Of a DNA stretch of 64,000 nt, positions 47,370 through 56,666 are shown piece after piece. The stretch is taken from assembly GCA_947503145.1 (NCBI GenBank), contig CANNCP010000007.1, positions 124,001 through 188,000 on the forward strand, read 5' to 3'. Source of the stretch: an uncultured Roseovarius sp. GTDB lineage: Bacteria > Pseudomonadota > Alphaproteobacteria > Rhodobacterales > Rhodobacteraceae. Position 1 is the stretch's first letter. Each line of letters starts with the position of its first letter. The translations under genes were made by a program, and so were the position numbers. The notes beneath the pieces were generated by a model that made no database searches, was not told the DNA's origin, and worked only from the letters and a program-made list of their open reading frames with translations.

Positions 47370-47399
47370 AAAAAAGGGCGCCGAATGCGGCACCCTTTG
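47370..47399 (-). terminator. Rho-independent terminator of phaA
   Basis: On the - strand AAAGGGTGCCGCATTCGGCG is followed by CCCTTTTTT. The stem AAAGGGTGCCG/CGGCGCCCTTT has one G-U pair and is followed by T-rich sequence, 85 bases beyond the phaA stop codon and ahead of phaB. Confidence 0.8.
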
Positions 47400-47430
47400 A
47401 TTGATCTGTGCGCCGCATACGCCGGGTTAT

Positions 47431-47487
47431 GGCGTTTCGCCTTTAACCTGAGACACCAGATAAAGGTGAAACTCGCGAAACGTTTAG
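47431..47487. repeat. Half-length copy of the palindromic repeat (copy 9) abutting the phaA stop codon
   Basis: GGCGTTTCGCCTTTAACCTG followed by AGACACCAGATAAAGGTGAAAC matches the 3' hairpin of the copy at 36701-36815 in reverse complement. The final TTTA includes the TTA of the phaA stop codon on the - strand. Confidence 0.8.
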
Positions 47488-48659
47488 TCCCGCTCGACGC
47501 ACATGGCGACACCCATGCCGCCACCGATGCAGAGCGTGGCAAGGCCCTTCTTGGCACCCCGGCGCTTCATCTCGAAGAGCAGCGTGTTCAGAATCCGGCA
47601 GCCCGATGCGCCGATGGGGTGACCGATGGCAATCGCGCCGCCATTGACGTTCACGATGGCCGGATCCCAGCCCATGTCCTTGTTGACCGCGCAGGCCTGT
47701 GCGGCAAACGCTTCGTTGGCTTCCACCAGATCCAGATCGTCCACGGACCAGCCTGCCTTTTCCAGCGCCTTGCGGCTGGCGTGGATCGGACCCGCGCCCA
47801 TGATCGACGGGTCAAGGCCGACAGTCGCGTAGCTGGCGATACGCGCCAGTGGCTCGATTCCACGTTTCATCGCTTCATCCGCGCTCATCAGCAAGGTCGC
47901 GGCAGCACCGTCATTGAGACCCGAAGCGTTGGCGGCGGTCACGCTGCCGTCCTTGGTAAAGGCCGGGCGCATCTTCTGCATCGCCTCGATGGTCGCGCCG
48001 TGGCGGATATACTCGTCCTTGTCGACGATGATTTCGCCCTTGCGTGTCTTGACGGTGAACGCGATCACTTCATCGTCGAACTTGCCCGCCTTTTGTGCCG
48101 CTTCGGCCTTGTTCTGGCTCGCGAGGGCAAATTCATCCTGCATCTCGCGGTTGATCTGCCATTGCTCGGCGACGTTTTCTGCGGTCTGGCCCATGTGGTA
48201 GCCATTGAATACATCCCACAGACCGTCCCGGATCATCGTGTCGATATATTTCATATCGCCCATCTTGTGCCCTGCGCGCAGATTCGCGGCATGGGGGCTG
48301 AGCGTCATGTTCTCCTGCCCGCCCGCGCAGATGATCGACGCATCGCCCAACAGGATATTCTGCGCGCCCAGCGCGACCGCGCGCAAGCCGGAACCGCAAA
48401 CCTGATTGAGGCCCCACGCCGAGCTTTCGATCGGCAGGCCCGCATTCACATGCGCCTGACGCGCAGGGTTCTGGCCCTGTGCTGCGGTCAGAACCTGACC
48501 GAGGATCGTCTCGGACACTTCGGATTTGTCGATCCCGGCGCGCTCCACGACGGCCTCCAGAACAGCGGCCCCCAGATCATGCGCGGGTGTATTGGCGAAC
48601 GCGCCCCCGAACGAGCCGACAGCCGTGCGGGCTGCGGATGCAATAACGACGTTGGTCAT
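47484..48659 (-). CDS. phaA: Acetyl-CoA C-acetyltransferase (beta-ketothiolase)
   Basis: PhaA condenses two acetyl-CoA to acetoacetyl-CoA. The 391-residue protein has the acyl-enzyme cysteine Cys88 in [11 protein letters not shown], the [10 protein letters not shown] histidine motif and the second catalytic cysteine in [29 protein letters not shown] is the usual thiolase start. The ATG at 48659 begins that motif. It is upstream of phaB on the same strand. There is no phaC in the window. Confidence 0.96.
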   Translation of the reverse strand: MTNVVIASAARTAVGSFGGAFANTPAHDLGAAVLEAVVERAGIDKSEVSETILGQVLTAAQGQNPARQAHVNAGLPIESSAWGLNQVCGSGLRAVALGAQNILLGDASIICAGGQENMTLSPHAANLRAGHKMGDMKYIDTMIRDGLWDVFNGYHMGQTAENVAEQWQINREMQDEFALASQNKAEAAQKAGKFDDEVIAFTVKTRKGEIIVDKDEYIRHGATIEAMQKMRPAFTKDGSVTAANASGLNDGAAATLLMSADEAMKRGIEPLARIASYATVGLDPSIMGAGPIHASRKALEKAGWSVDDLDLVEANEAFAAQACAVNKDMGWDPAIVNVNGGAIAIGHPIGASGCRILNTLLFEMKRRGAKKGLATLCIGGGMGVAMCVERD

Positions 48660-48819
48660 GTGTATGTCTCTCCACCAGAAAAATATCCAGGTGGATGATG
48701 ATCGCGACGCGCGACGGCTCAACACCGTGTCCGGCGACATCTCCACCTTTCCACGCCATCACATATCGCATGCGCAGAGTCGCTACAACGGTCGCGTTGT
48801 CACATCTGGCGGAACATGC

Positions 48820-49662
48820 TCAGGCTCTGGCACGGGTCGTGCCCGGGTTCAGCCAGACCGGTTTGACCGTCGGCGCACCAAAGAAGTAGCCCTGAAGGCA
48901 ATCAACCCCGATGGCGGTGAGGTAGGCCGCATCCTCGGCCCGCTCGACGCTCTCTGCCACGGTGAACATATCGAACTGCTGGGCGATCGTGGCCAGCGCG
49001 GTGGTCAGCACCTGATTGTCCGGGTCCTGCGCGATGCCGCGAATGAACTGGCCGTCGATCTTGAGGATATCGAAATAGAACTGCTTGAGATACCGGAACG
49101 AGGTAAAGCCGGCCCCGAAATCATCAAGCGCAAAACTGATCCCTTTTTTCTGCAAATCTCCCATGAAGCTCACCACCAGCTCGGGCACGATCATCGCCGA
49201 GCTTTCGGTGATTTCCAGAATCAGCCGTTCGCCTACGGTCGGATCGGCCTCAAGCCCCTCGCGCAGCGTGCGAATCCACGGCTCATACCCGATTGAGCGT
49301 GCCGACATATTGATCGAAAGCCGCAGATCCGCATGCCGGGCAAGCGTGCGCAACCCCTTGTCCAGCGCCAGGCAGTCGATCACCCGGCCCGTTTCAGTGG
49401 TTTCGATCGCGTCGATGAAATCCTTTGCCGGGATTATTCGCCCGGTTTCGTCCAGAACCCGGATCAGCCCCTCGTAAAAGGCGACACGCGTGGCCTGCCC
49501 TGCCGGCACAACCGGCTGATAGGCCAGCATGATCTGTTTGTGCCGAACCGCCTGATCCACCATCGAAATCACTGACCGGTCCCGGGCGGAGACTGCGTAT
49601 GACAGCGGGTCTTGATGATCCGCCGGAACGTCTGCCCAATTGCGTTTGTTATGCGCGCTCAT
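48820..49662 (-). CDS. EAL domain cyclic-di-GMP phosphodiesterase (EGL variant)
   Basis: The 280-residue protein is a stand-alone EAL domain (about 45-275) without an N-terminal sensor. The signature motif is FYEGLIRV, so EAL is EGL, but the metal-binding Glu is kept. Other ligands appear intact: SINMSARS (Asn), LEITESSAM (Glu), FALDDFGAG (Asp-Asp), KIDGQFI (Lys), AESVER (Glu) and LQGYFFG. It should hydrolyse c-di-GMP, if the dimerisation loop is functional. The ATG at 49662 is used. It is divergent from tag with 90 bases between start codons. Confidence 0.9.
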   Translation of the reverse strand: MSAHNKRNWADVPADHQDPLSYAVSARDRSVISMVDQAVRHKQIMLAYQPVVPAGQATRVAFYEGLIRVLDETGRIIPAKDFIDAIETTETGRVIDCLALDKGLRTLARHADLRLSINMSARSIGYEPWIRTLREGLEADPTVGERLILEITESSAMIVPELVVSFMGDLQKKGISFALDDFGAGFTSFRYLKQFYFDILKIDGQFIRGIAQDPDNQVLTTALATIAQQFDMFTVAESVERAEDAAYLTAIGVDCLQGYFFGAPTVKPVWLNPGTTRARA

Positions 49663-49752
49663 CTGCCTCTCCGAATTCTCCTCGCCTAAACTGCACCTTT
49701 GACGATAAAGAACTGTTAATGAGACAATTTGAACGATCCGGCGGAGGTCCGA

Positions 49753-50325
49753 ATGAGTGAACGATGCGACTGGGTGGGGCACGAGCCGATCTACAAGGCC
49801 TACCACGACACCGAATGGGGCGTGCCGGAATATGACAGCCGCGCCCTCTGGGAGAAGCTGATCCTGGACGGATTTCAGGCCGGGTTGAGCTGGATCACCA
49901 TTTTGAAAAAGCGTGATAATTTCCGCGCCGCCTTTGCCGGGTTCGACCCCGACGTGATCGCTCTTTGGGGCGAACCCGAGGTCACCCGCCTGCTAAGCGA
50001 TCCGGGCATCATCCGCCATCGCGGCAAGATAGAGGCGACGATCAAGAATGCCTGCGCCTGGCAGCGGATCGAGGCCGAACAGGGGTTCGATACCTATCTC
50101 TGGAATTATCTGGGCGGCGAGCCGCTGCAAAACACCTGGCAGAGCATGGCCGACGTGCCCGCACATACGCCGCTGTCCAATGCGATCTCGAAGGACCTCA
50201 AGAAACGCGGCTTCACTTTCTGCGGGCCGACCATCGTCTATGCGTTCATGCAGGCCTGCGGGCTGGTCAACGATCACCTCGTCACCTGCCCCCGCCACGA
50301 CGAGGTCGCGAAACTCGGCCGGTAG
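49753..50325 (+). CDS. tag: DNA-3-methyladenine glycosylase I
   Basis: Tag excises 3-methyladenine from alkylated DNA. The 190-residue protein has CDWVGHEPIYKAYHDTEWGV with the zinc-site start and the base-stacking Trp, LILDGFQAGLSWITILKKR with the catalytic Glu region, and a C-terminal CxxH region (TCPRHDEV). Length is normal. The ATG at 49753 follows GGAGG by 6 bases. It is divergent from the EAL gene. Confidence 0.95.
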   Translation: MSERCDWVGHEPIYKAYHDTEWGVPEYDSRALWEKLILDGFQAGLSWITILKKRDNFRAAFAGFDPDVIALWGEPEVTRLLSDPGIIRHRGKIEATIKNACAWQRIEAEQGFDTYLWNYLGGEPLQNTWQSMADVPAHTPLSNAISKDLKKRGFTFCGPTIVYAFMQACGLVNDHLVTCPRHDEVAKLGR

Positions 50326-50635
50326 GCTGCGCCGACGCGGTGATACCTCGCACGAACAGCACCGAGGGTGTCGCATGAAAACCGTGCCGGACGGTCGAAA
50401 CCTGTCACTTCACACCCGCCACATTGCCGCCGATATTCGCCACAATACCGCCACATTCGCCAGTGTTGTGGGTGGCCATCCACCGCGCCCAACATGTGGA
50501 CGTCTCGATATGCAAAATGGCATAAACTCCATTAAAATGAGTTCTTTATCGAAGTTCTCTCATGTGCTAGCCTTTCAGACATAAATCAAAGCCAGTCGGA
50601 AAACCGGCGGCGCGAGGCAGAAAAAGAGTAGTTCC
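50326..50635. other. Intergenic region between tag and the D,D-carboxypeptidase gene
   Basis: No gene is visible. The segment 50415-50465 contains repeated CGCCACA/CGCCACATT words (CGCCACATTGCCGCCGATAT, then TCGCCACAATACCGCCACAT), a short degenerate tandem. The last 100 bases are AT-richer and include AAAATGAGTTCTTTATCG, suited to a promoter for the carboxypeptidase. No operator can be named. Confidence 0.45.
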
Positions 50636-52093
50636 ATGAAGGCCCGGAAAATGCAGCAGATCCGGTGGGGTCTGTTGGCCATTGCCACTATCTGGATGTT
50701 CGTGATCGTCCCGCTCAGCGCGACGGCAGCGCCCTATGCTGCGCTGGTGATAGATGCGAGATCCGGCAAGGTGCTGCATGCCGAAAATGCCGATACGCGT
50801 CTGCACCCTGCCTCGCTGACCAAGATGATGACCCTCTACATCGCGTTTGAAGCCATTGAGAATGGCGAGATCAGCCTGGACGACAGCGTGCTGGTGTCGA
50901 GACATGCAGCAAGCGAGCCCCCCTCCAAGCTGGGCCTCAAGGCCGGGCAGCGGATCAAGCTGCGGTTTCTCATTCGCGCGGCAGCGGTGAAGTCAGCGAA
51001 CGACGCCGCTACCGCCATCGGCGAGGCAATCGAAGGGTCGGAGGCCAAGTTCGCCCGCCGGATGAACCGCACCGCCAAGGCGATGGGCATGACCCGCACC
51101 ACCTTCAAGAACGCACACGGGCTGACGGAAACGGGGCACATGTCCACCGCGCGGGACATGACCGCGCTGGGGCGCCACCTGTTCTACGACTACCCTGCAT
51201 ATTATAACCTGTTTTCCCGCCGCGAGGCCTATGCCGGCGTGCGGACCGTTCGGCATACCAACCGGCGGTTGCTGGACGCCTACAAGGGCGCAGACGGGAT
51301 CAAGACCGGTTATACCCGCGCTGCCGGGTTCAATCTGGTGGCCAGCGCCGAACGCGGCCAGGAGCGCGTCATCGCCACCGTCTTTGGCGGGCGTTCCACC
51401 CATACGCGCAACGCGCGGGTGGCAGAGCTACTCGATCTCGGCTTTCGCAAATCGCCCACACGGGTCGCAGTCTCGAAACCAAAGGCGCCGCCCTACATGG
51501 GCAAGGTTGGCGCGCCCGGCAGCGTCGGTCGAACCGTGCGTCTGGCCAGCGCCGCTGCGGTCAAGAAAAGCCTCAGACCGCACGCACGTCCCATTCCCGA
51601 CACGCCGGCTGTCACGGCTGAGCCGGTGCTGATCGCATCAAAGGATGACATCGAAAAGGCCGTGATGGCCGCTCAGACGGCCGCTCTCGAAACCCAGAGC
51701 AAGCCAAAATCCCAGCCGCAGGTCTCCGCCGAAAAGGTGATGGTGGCCGCATTGCCCGCAGACACGGTCAAGCCCGTAAGGCGCCCCGCGTCGTTGGTAG
51801 CAGAGACACGCGCCGACCCCGTACAAGAGGTCGTCACCCGCGTCTCGACCTCGGGCGGGCGCAACTGGGGCATCAACGTAGGCCGCTACCCCAGTCAGTA
51901 CAAGGCACAGAAAATCCTGCTCAAGACCGCACTGAGCGAGATCACCACGCTGGACGGCTCGCTGCGCAAGGTCGTGAGACGCCCCAGCGGATTCGACGCC
52001 AATTTCATGGGGCTGTCGCGCCAGACGGCCGATCTGGCCTGCCGCCGCCTACAGGCCAAGAAATACACCTGCTTCATGATCGAACCGGGCTGA
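50636..52093 (+). CDS. D-alanyl-D-alanine carboxypeptidase with C-terminal SPOR-like domain
   Basis: The 485-residue protein has a signal peptide (about 1-32, ending SATAAPYAAL). It has the penicillin-binding SxxK (Ser60 in PASLTKMM), the SxN motif KSANDAA and KTG in GIKTGYTRAAG. After residue 280 is a Pro/Lys/Ala-rich linker and at about 410-480 a SPOR-like repeat (WGINVGRYPSQYKAQKILL, then CRRLQAKKYTCFMIEP) that could bind denuded septal peptidoglycan. It trims the terminal D-Ala of peptidoglycan in the periplasm. The start at 50636 is weakly supported by a ribosome site; an ATG at 50651 is an alternative. Confidence 0.92.
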   Translation: MKARKMQQIRWGLLAIATIWMFVIVPLSATAAPYAALVIDARSGKVLHAENADTRLHPASLTKMMTLYIAFEAIENGEISLDDSVLVSRHAASEPPSKLGLKAGQRIKLRFLIRAAAVKSANDAATAIGEAIEGSEAKFARRMNRTAKAMGMTRTTFKNAHGLTETGHMSTARDMTALGRHLFYDYPAYYNLFSRREAYAGVRTVRHTNRRLLDAYKGADGIKTGYTRAAGFNLVASAERGQERVIATVFGGRSTHTRNARVAELLDLGFRKSPTRVAVSKPKAPPYMGKVGAPGSVGRTVRLASAAAVKKSLRPHARPIPDTPAVTAEPVLIASKDDIEKAVMAAQTAALETQSKPKSQPQVSAEKVMVAALPADTVKPVRRPASLVAETRADPVQEVVTRVSTSGGRNWGINVGRYPSQYKAQKILLKTALSEITTLDGSLRKVVRRPSGFDANFMGLSRQTADLACRRLQAKKYTCFMIEPG

Positions 52094-52123
52094 CCGTCCT
52101 GCCTGAAGCGCAGCCAGACCGCC

Positions 52124-52178
52124 TAGAGCGTTTTGCCCTTAACCCGAGACATCAGATAAGGTGAAACGCGCGCAACGG
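52124..52178. repeat. Half-length copy of the palindromic repeat (copy 10)
   Basis: TAGAGCGTTTTGCCCTTAAC followed by CCGAGACATCAGATAAGGTG and AAACGCGCGCAACG matches the reverse complement of the 3' part of the copy at 36701-36815. It lies between the convergent carboxypeptidase and ccoS genes. Confidence 0.75.
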
Positions 52179-52180
52179 CC

Positions 52181-52339
52181 TCAGGGCTTGGGGCGGTCAT
52201 CCCAATCATCAGACAGGATGCGGCGGCTGTCACCTTGGGGGTCGTCGTATTGATTGCTGCGCACCGTGTAGATGAACGCGATCAGGCCGATACCCCCCAG
52301 AAACAGTGAAATCGGGATGAGGTAGACGAGAATGTTCAT
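52181..52339 (-). CDS. ccoS: cbb3-type cytochrome oxidase assembly protein CcoS
   Basis: The 52-residue protein reads MNILVYLIPISLFLGGIGL, then IAFIYTVRSNQYDDPQGDSR and RILSDDWDD, the CcoS pattern: one N-terminal membrane helix followed by a short soluble tail with QYDDPxGxSxRIL. It is needed for copper and heme insertion into the cbb3 oxidase. The ATG at 52339 overlaps the ccoI stop (ATGA), as is usual for the last gene of ccoGHIS. Confidence 0.93.
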   Translation of the reverse strand: MNILVYLIPISLFLGGIGLIAFIYTVRSNQYDDPQGDSRRILSDDWDDRPKP

Positions 52340-54534
52340 GTCCGCCCCCCGCGCAGGCGCAGCGCATTGAGCGACACGATGATCGAGCTGGTGGACATCG
52401 CCAGCGCCGCAATCAGCGGCGTCGCAAGCCCGGCCACCGCCAGTGGAACGGCGATGAGATTATAGAAAGTGGCAATGCGGAAATTCTCGCGAATCCGTTT
52501 GGTTGCGGACTTGGCGATGCTGCAGGCCTCGACCAGCACGCCCAGATCAGACCCCAGCAGCACCATGTCCGACGCCACACGCGCCGCATCAAGCGCACTG
52601 GCAGGCGAGATCGATACATGCGCCGCAGCCAGCGCACCGGTATCGTTCAGCCCGTCACCGACCATCAGCACATGACGGCCCGCAGCGCGCAGCGACTCGA
52701 TTCGATCGGCCTTGTCGGCGGGCAGCGCCTCGGCCATCCACCGCCCAATGCCGAGCCGGTCGGCCATTGCCTCGGTTACGGGGGCGCTGTCGCCAGAGAT
52801 CAGGATAACTTCGAACCCGCGGGCGATGAGCTGCGCAACAGCCTCTGACGCACCATCGCGCAACCGGTCCTCGAACCGCAGGGGGATAGGCGCACCCTCG
52901 CCCACCTGCAGATAGGTTGCGGTAACGGCCAAGGGGGTGGCGCCCATCCAGGACGCGCGGCCCAGCCGGACCGCCTGCCCCTGCCAGACGCCCCTGGTGC
53001 CGTATCCCGGCACTTCGGTGATCTCGCTGACCGACGCGGGCGCGATCCCGGCCATCTGCCCCCCCTGCACGATCGCCCGCGACAGCGGATGCGCCGAGCC
53101 AAGCGCCAGCGCCAGCGCGATGCCCGCCTCATGCGTGCCGAGCCTATCCATATCCATCAGAACAGGCGTGCCTGTCGTCAGCGTGCCGGTCTTGTCGAAC
53201 ACCACGGTATCGACCTCGGCCAGCCGTTCCAGCGCGGTTGCGTGTTTGATCAGCATGCCACGCCGAAAGAGCCGCCCGCTGGCCGCCGTCGTCACCGCAG
53301 GCACCGCAAGGCCCAACGCGCAGGGGCAGGTGATGATCAGGACGGCAGCGGCGATATTAAGCGCGGTGCGCAGGTCAAACGTCGCCAGATACCAGCCGAT
53401 GAATGCCAGCGCCGACAGAATATGCACCCCCGGCGCATAGAGCTTGGCCGCCTTGTCGGCGAGCGATGTGTAATTCGCACGCCCCGACTCGGCCACCGCG
53501 ACCAGATCGGCCATACGGTGCAGCGACGTATCCCGCCCCACAGCGGTGGCGCGGATGGTCAGCGGTCCGGTCAGGTTCATCTCACCCGCGGACACTGCCT
53601 GCTCGGGTCCGGCAAAGACCGGCAGCGTCTCGCCGGTCAGCAGCCCGCGGTCCAGTTCCGACACGCCCCCAGTGATTTCACCGTCAACCGGCATGCGTCC
53701 GCCGGGGCGCACAACGATCAGGTCACCGACCCGCAGCTGTGCCACCGACACTTCGCGCTCGGTGCCGTCCTCCAACAGCCACGCGCGGGGCACTTCGAGT
53801 GCAGTCAGCTCTTCCGCGGCAGAGCGCGCGATGGCACGCGTGCGATGATCCAGGTAGCGCCCACCGAGCAGGAAAAAGGTCAGCGTCAGTGCTGCGTCAA
53901 AATAGGCGTGATGGCCGCTCAGCGCGGTCTCCCACAGCGACATGCCCACCGCCAGAACGATGGCCAGCGTGATCGGCACGTCCATGTTCAGCCGCCCGGC
54001 CCGCAGGGCAGACCATGCGTTGCGGAAAAACGGCTGCCCGGCAAAGGCGATGGCAGGCAGTGCGATGGCCGCCGAAATCCAGTGGAACATATCGCGCGTC
54101 GCATCCGCTGCCCCGGACCAGACCGCGACCGACAGCAGCATGACGTTCATGCTGGCAAACCCGGCCACGGCAAGGCGCATCAGCAGGTCGCGGCCCACCC
54201 GGTCCGTCGCCGTCGCCCCAAGCGCGCTGGCGTCCAGTTCATGCGCCTCATAGCCCAGCGCGGTCACCGCCGCGACCATGTCACCCGCGGTGATGCCCGG
54301 CGCTGCATCAATGGTCGCGCGCTTCAGGGTAAGGTTCACCCGCGCTGCGTTGACACCCTCGTGTTCGGCCAGCCCGCTCTCGATCCGCGCGATACAAGCC
54401 GCACAGTGGATCGTCGGAAGTGACAGCACGATCTCGCCCGCCTGTGCCTCTTGTGCGTCTGCCGCTGCCAAGGCTGCCGGGGCGGCAGAGCATGCCGGAC
54501 AGGCCGAGACCGGAGGGCGCAGCGCGGCAGTCAT
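52336..54534 (-). CDS. ccoI: Copper-translocating P-type ATPase CcoI (FixI)
   Basis: CcoI pumps copper for the CuB site of the cbb3 oxidase. The 732-residue protein has an N-terminal CPAC, a heavy-metal-associated domain with CAAC (Cys44 and Cys47 in TIHCAACIARIE), eight membrane segments, the CPC ion motif in ITCPCALGLAVP, the phosphorylation site DKTGTLTTG and the hinge GDGLNDTGAL. CPC and the HMA domain define the copper subgroup. It overlaps ccoH upstream and ccoS downstream by four bases each, so ccoGHIS is one operon. Confidence 0.96.
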   Translation of the reverse strand: MTAALRPPVSACPACSAAPAALAAADAQEAQAGEIVLSLPTIHCAACIARIESGLAEHEGVNAARVNLTLKRATIDAAPGITAGDMVAAVTALGYEAHELDASALGATATDRVGRDLLMRLAVAGFASMNVMLLSVAVWSGAADATRDMFHWISAAIALPAIAFAGQPFFRNAWSALRAGRLNMDVPITLAIVLAVGMSLWETALSGHHAYFDAALTLTFFLLGGRYLDHRTRAIARSAAEELTALEVPRAWLLEDGTEREVSVAQLRVGDLIVVRPGGRMPVDGEITGGVSELDRGLLTGETLPVFAGPEQAVSAGEMNLTGPLTIRATAVGRDTSLHRMADLVAVAESGRANYTSLADKAAKLYAPGVHILSALAFIGWYLATFDLRTALNIAAAVLIITCPCALGLAVPAVTTAASGRLFRRGMLIKHATALERLAEVDTVVFDKTGTLTTGTPVLMDMDRLGTHEAGIALALALGSAHPLSRAIVQGGQMAGIAPASVSEITEVPGYGTRGVWQGQAVRLGRASWMGATPLAVTATYLQVGEGAPIPLRFEDRLRDGASEAVAQLIARGFEVILISGDSAPVTEAMADRLGIGRWMAEALPADKADRIESLRAAGRHVLMVGDGLNDTGALAAAHVSISPASALDAARVASDMVLLGSDLGVLVEACSIAKSATKRIRENFRIATFYNLIAVPLAVAGLATPLIAALAMSTSSIIVSLNALRLRGGRT

Positions 54535-54986
54535 TTCTTGATCAGCACGACGCGCTGGCGAAACTCGGTGCCGTCTGCGGCCCTGGCCACCATGCGAATG
54601 TTCCAGTTGCCCGCGCCCAGCTCCAGTGGGGCGCTGTAGGCCCGTCCGTCAAAGACAAAATCCGGCGTCACATCATCCTGCACATTTGTCGCGCGCCCAA
54701 GTACGGCGTCAAGCCCGGCCACCTCGACCGGCGCGCCGTCCCGTTCGGTGATCGACAGCGTCAGGATGCCCGCGTGATGCGAGGCGTCAATATGCCAGCC
54801 CAGCGATTCCTGTGCGGTGCGGCGCGTGTCGAATTCCTGGCTCGCGACATAGGAGTTCTTGACCTCCAGACCCGGAAACGTCTTGACCGCGTTATAGGCC
54901 AGCACGAGGTTGACCGAGATGATCACGCCAAACGCGCCGACAAAGCCGAACAGGACGTGACGCCCGGTGATCTGTCGCTCTGTCAT
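54531..54986 (-). CDS. ccoH: cbb3 oxidase assembly protein CcoH (FixH)
   Basis: The 151-residue protein has one N-terminal membrane helix (about 10-32, HVLFGFVGAFGVIISVNLVL). A periplasmic domain follows with YVASQEFDTRRTAQESLGWH, which is the FixH pattern, and ends with the Ig-like core NWNIRMVARAADGTEFRQRV. FixH acts with FixI and is needed for cbb3 oxidase assembly. It overlaps ccoG upstream and ccoI downstream by four bases each. Confidence 0.93.
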   Translation of the reverse strand: MTERQITGRHVLFGFVGAFGVIISVNLVLAYNAVKTFPGLEVKNSYVASQEFDTRRTAQESLGWHIDASHHAGILTLSITERDGAPVEVAGLDAVLGRATNVQDDVTPDFVFDGRAYSAPLELGAGNWNIRMVARAADGTEFRQRVVLIKK

Positions 54987-56539
54987 CGCTCTGCCTTTCC
55001 GTTGAACACGGTGTTCTTCTCGGCCCGTTCGCCATTCGCCTCGTCCTCGACCCAGAGCCGCACGTCGGTGCGTGCGCTCTGCGCTGCCTGGGACCCGGCA
55101 GGCGCCTCCAGATAGACCCGCTGGTTGGTGGTATCATCGGCGGGCACGGTGATTGTATCACCCTCGATCCCTTCCAGCGACAGCCGAATTTCCGGATCGC
55201 CTGTGACCGACAGAACAAAGGGGCGCGCTTCGCCATGTTTGTTCAACAGCCGCACCTCATACGTATTGCGGATGGTGCCGTCGGACATGGTTACAAAGGT
55301 GGGGTTGCGCACCGGGGCTACGGTCATCTCGATCTCGGGGCGGATAAAGAGCGCAAAGATCAGACCGACACCGACCAGCGCCCACAGGCCCGTATAAAGC
55401 AGCGTGCGCGGCCGCAGGATATGCCTGAGGATCGGGCGTGCCGCGTTGCCCGCGCGCTCGCTCTGCTCATCGGTGAGCGCCATGTAGTCGATCAGGCCGC
55501 GCGGCTTGCCGATCTTGGCCATGATGTCGTCACAGGCATCGATACACAGCGCGCAGGTGATGCATTCCATCTGCTGCCCGTCGCGGATGTCGATCCCCAT
55601 CGGACAGACATTGACGCAAGCCATGCAGTCGATGCAGTCGCCGAGCTCGCCCTGGTCAGCAGCCACAGGATCATTCAGCGGCACACCGGGATAAGGGGTC
55701 GGCGCGTATTTTGCGCCCCCCGGCCCTGCCGCGCGCGAGTCCGCCTCTGCTGCGGCAGCCTTGGCCGCATCGCGTCGGCGCACGTTGCTCTTGCCACGCG
55801 GTTCGCCGCGCCATTCACGGTAGGCGACGGTCAGCGTATCCTCGTCCAGCATCGCCGCCTGAATGCGCGGCCAGGGGCAGGCATAGATGCAGATCTGTTC
55901 GCGCGCAAACCCGCCAAAGACAAAGGTGGTCGCGGTCAGGATCGCCACGGTGGTGTAGGCAACCGGATGGGCATTGAGCGTAAAGAGATCGACAAGCAGC
56001 GTCGGCGCATCGGCAAAATAGAAGACCCACGCCCCCCCCGTCGCGACGGCGATCAGCAGCCATGTGATCCACTTGATCAGCCGTAGACGCGCCTTGCGCA
56101 GATCCCATTTCTTCTGCCGGTGCAGCCGCAGGCGGGCGTTGCGGTCGCCCTCGATCCAACGCTCCACCAGAATGAACAGATCGGTCCAGACGGTCTGTGG
56201 GCAGGCATAGCCACACCAGACCCGCCCGAGCGCCGATGTAAACAGGAACAGGCCGAGCCCCGCCATCACCAGCAGGCCCGCCACGAAATAGAATTCGTGC
56301 GGCCAGATCTCGATCCAGAAGAAATAGAACCGGCGGTTCGCCAGGTCGATCAGCACCGCCTGGTCAGGCAGGTTCGGCCCGCGATCCCACCTGATCCAGG
56401 GTGTCAGGTAATAGATACCCAGCGTAACCGCCATGATCGCCCATTTGAGATTGCGGAAATTGCCGTAAACCTTCTTGGGAAAGATCGGTTCACGGGCGGC
56501 ATAAAGGCTGGGCGGGGTCTCTGTAGGAGTATCGGCCAC
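54983..56539 (-). CDS. ccoG: cbb3 oxidase maturation protein CcoG (FixG), 4Fe-4S membrane ferredoxin
   Basis: The 518-residue protein has an N-terminal membrane part with five helices and WCGYACPQTVWTDLF, an NapH-like core. Next is the cluster-binding region CIDCMACVNVCPMGIDIRDG and CITCALCIDACDDIM, with two CxxCxxCxxxCP motifs for two [4Fe-4S] clusters. The C-terminus is an FixG-C immunoglobulin-like domain. CcoG supports reduction of copper for oxidase assembly. An FNR-type box lies 66 bases before its start codon. Confidence 0.96.
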   Translation of the reverse strand: MADTPTETPPSLYAAREPIFPKKVYGNFRNLKWAIMAVTLGIYYLTPWIRWDRGPNLPDQAVLIDLANRRFYFFWIEIWPHEFYFVAGLLVMAGLGLFLFTSALGRVWCGYACPQTVWTDLFILVERWIEGDRNARLRLHRQKKWDLRKARLRLIKWITWLLIAVATGGAWVFYFADAPTLLVDLFTLNAHPVAYTTVAILTATTFVFGGFAREQICIYACPWPRIQAAMLDEDTLTVAYREWRGEPRGKSNVRRRDAAKAAAAEADSRAAGPGGAKYAPTPYPGVPLNDPVAADQGELGDCIDCMACVNVCPMGIDIRDGQQMECITCALCIDACDDIMAKIGKPRGLIDYMALTDEQSERAGNAARPILRHILRPRTLLYTGLWALVGVGLIFALFIRPEIEMTVAPVRNPTFVTMSDGTIRNTYEVRLLNKHGEARPFVLSVTGDPEIRLSLEGIEGDTITVPADDTTNQRVYLEAPAGSQAAQSARTDVRLWVEDEANGERAEKNTVFNGKAER

Positions 56540-56604
56540 GGGGAATCACTCCGATCTTGCGGGTATTACTACGGCCCTTTTCGCAGCACGCGCCCTGCAC
56601 AGCC

Positions 56605-56618
56605 TTGACCTGCATCAA
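56605..56618. promoter_or_regulatory. FNR-type box upstream of ccoG
   Basis: TTGAC-CTGC-ATCAA matches the FNR/FnrL consensus TTGAT-N4-ATCAA with one difference. It lies 66 bases before the ccoG start codon, a usual place for anaerobic activation, and the fnrL gene is in the same window. Confidence 0.75.
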
Positions 56619-56666
56619 ATCCCGAGTCTGGAAGTAATGATTTATGCAGCCGGTTCCGTAACGTCC

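Noticed and set aside
47361-48698. Long + strand frame opposite phaA
   Set aside because: Shadow of the thiolase gene, with no start signal or motif.
50415-50465. Possible CRISPR-like or tandem repeat (CGCCACATT words)
   Set aside because: Words of 7-9 bases with irregular spacing and no spacers; far too short for a CRISPR array.
53089-54423. Long + strand frame opposite ccoI
   Set aside because: Shadow frame of the copper ATPase; low-complexity Arg/His-rich product without motifs.
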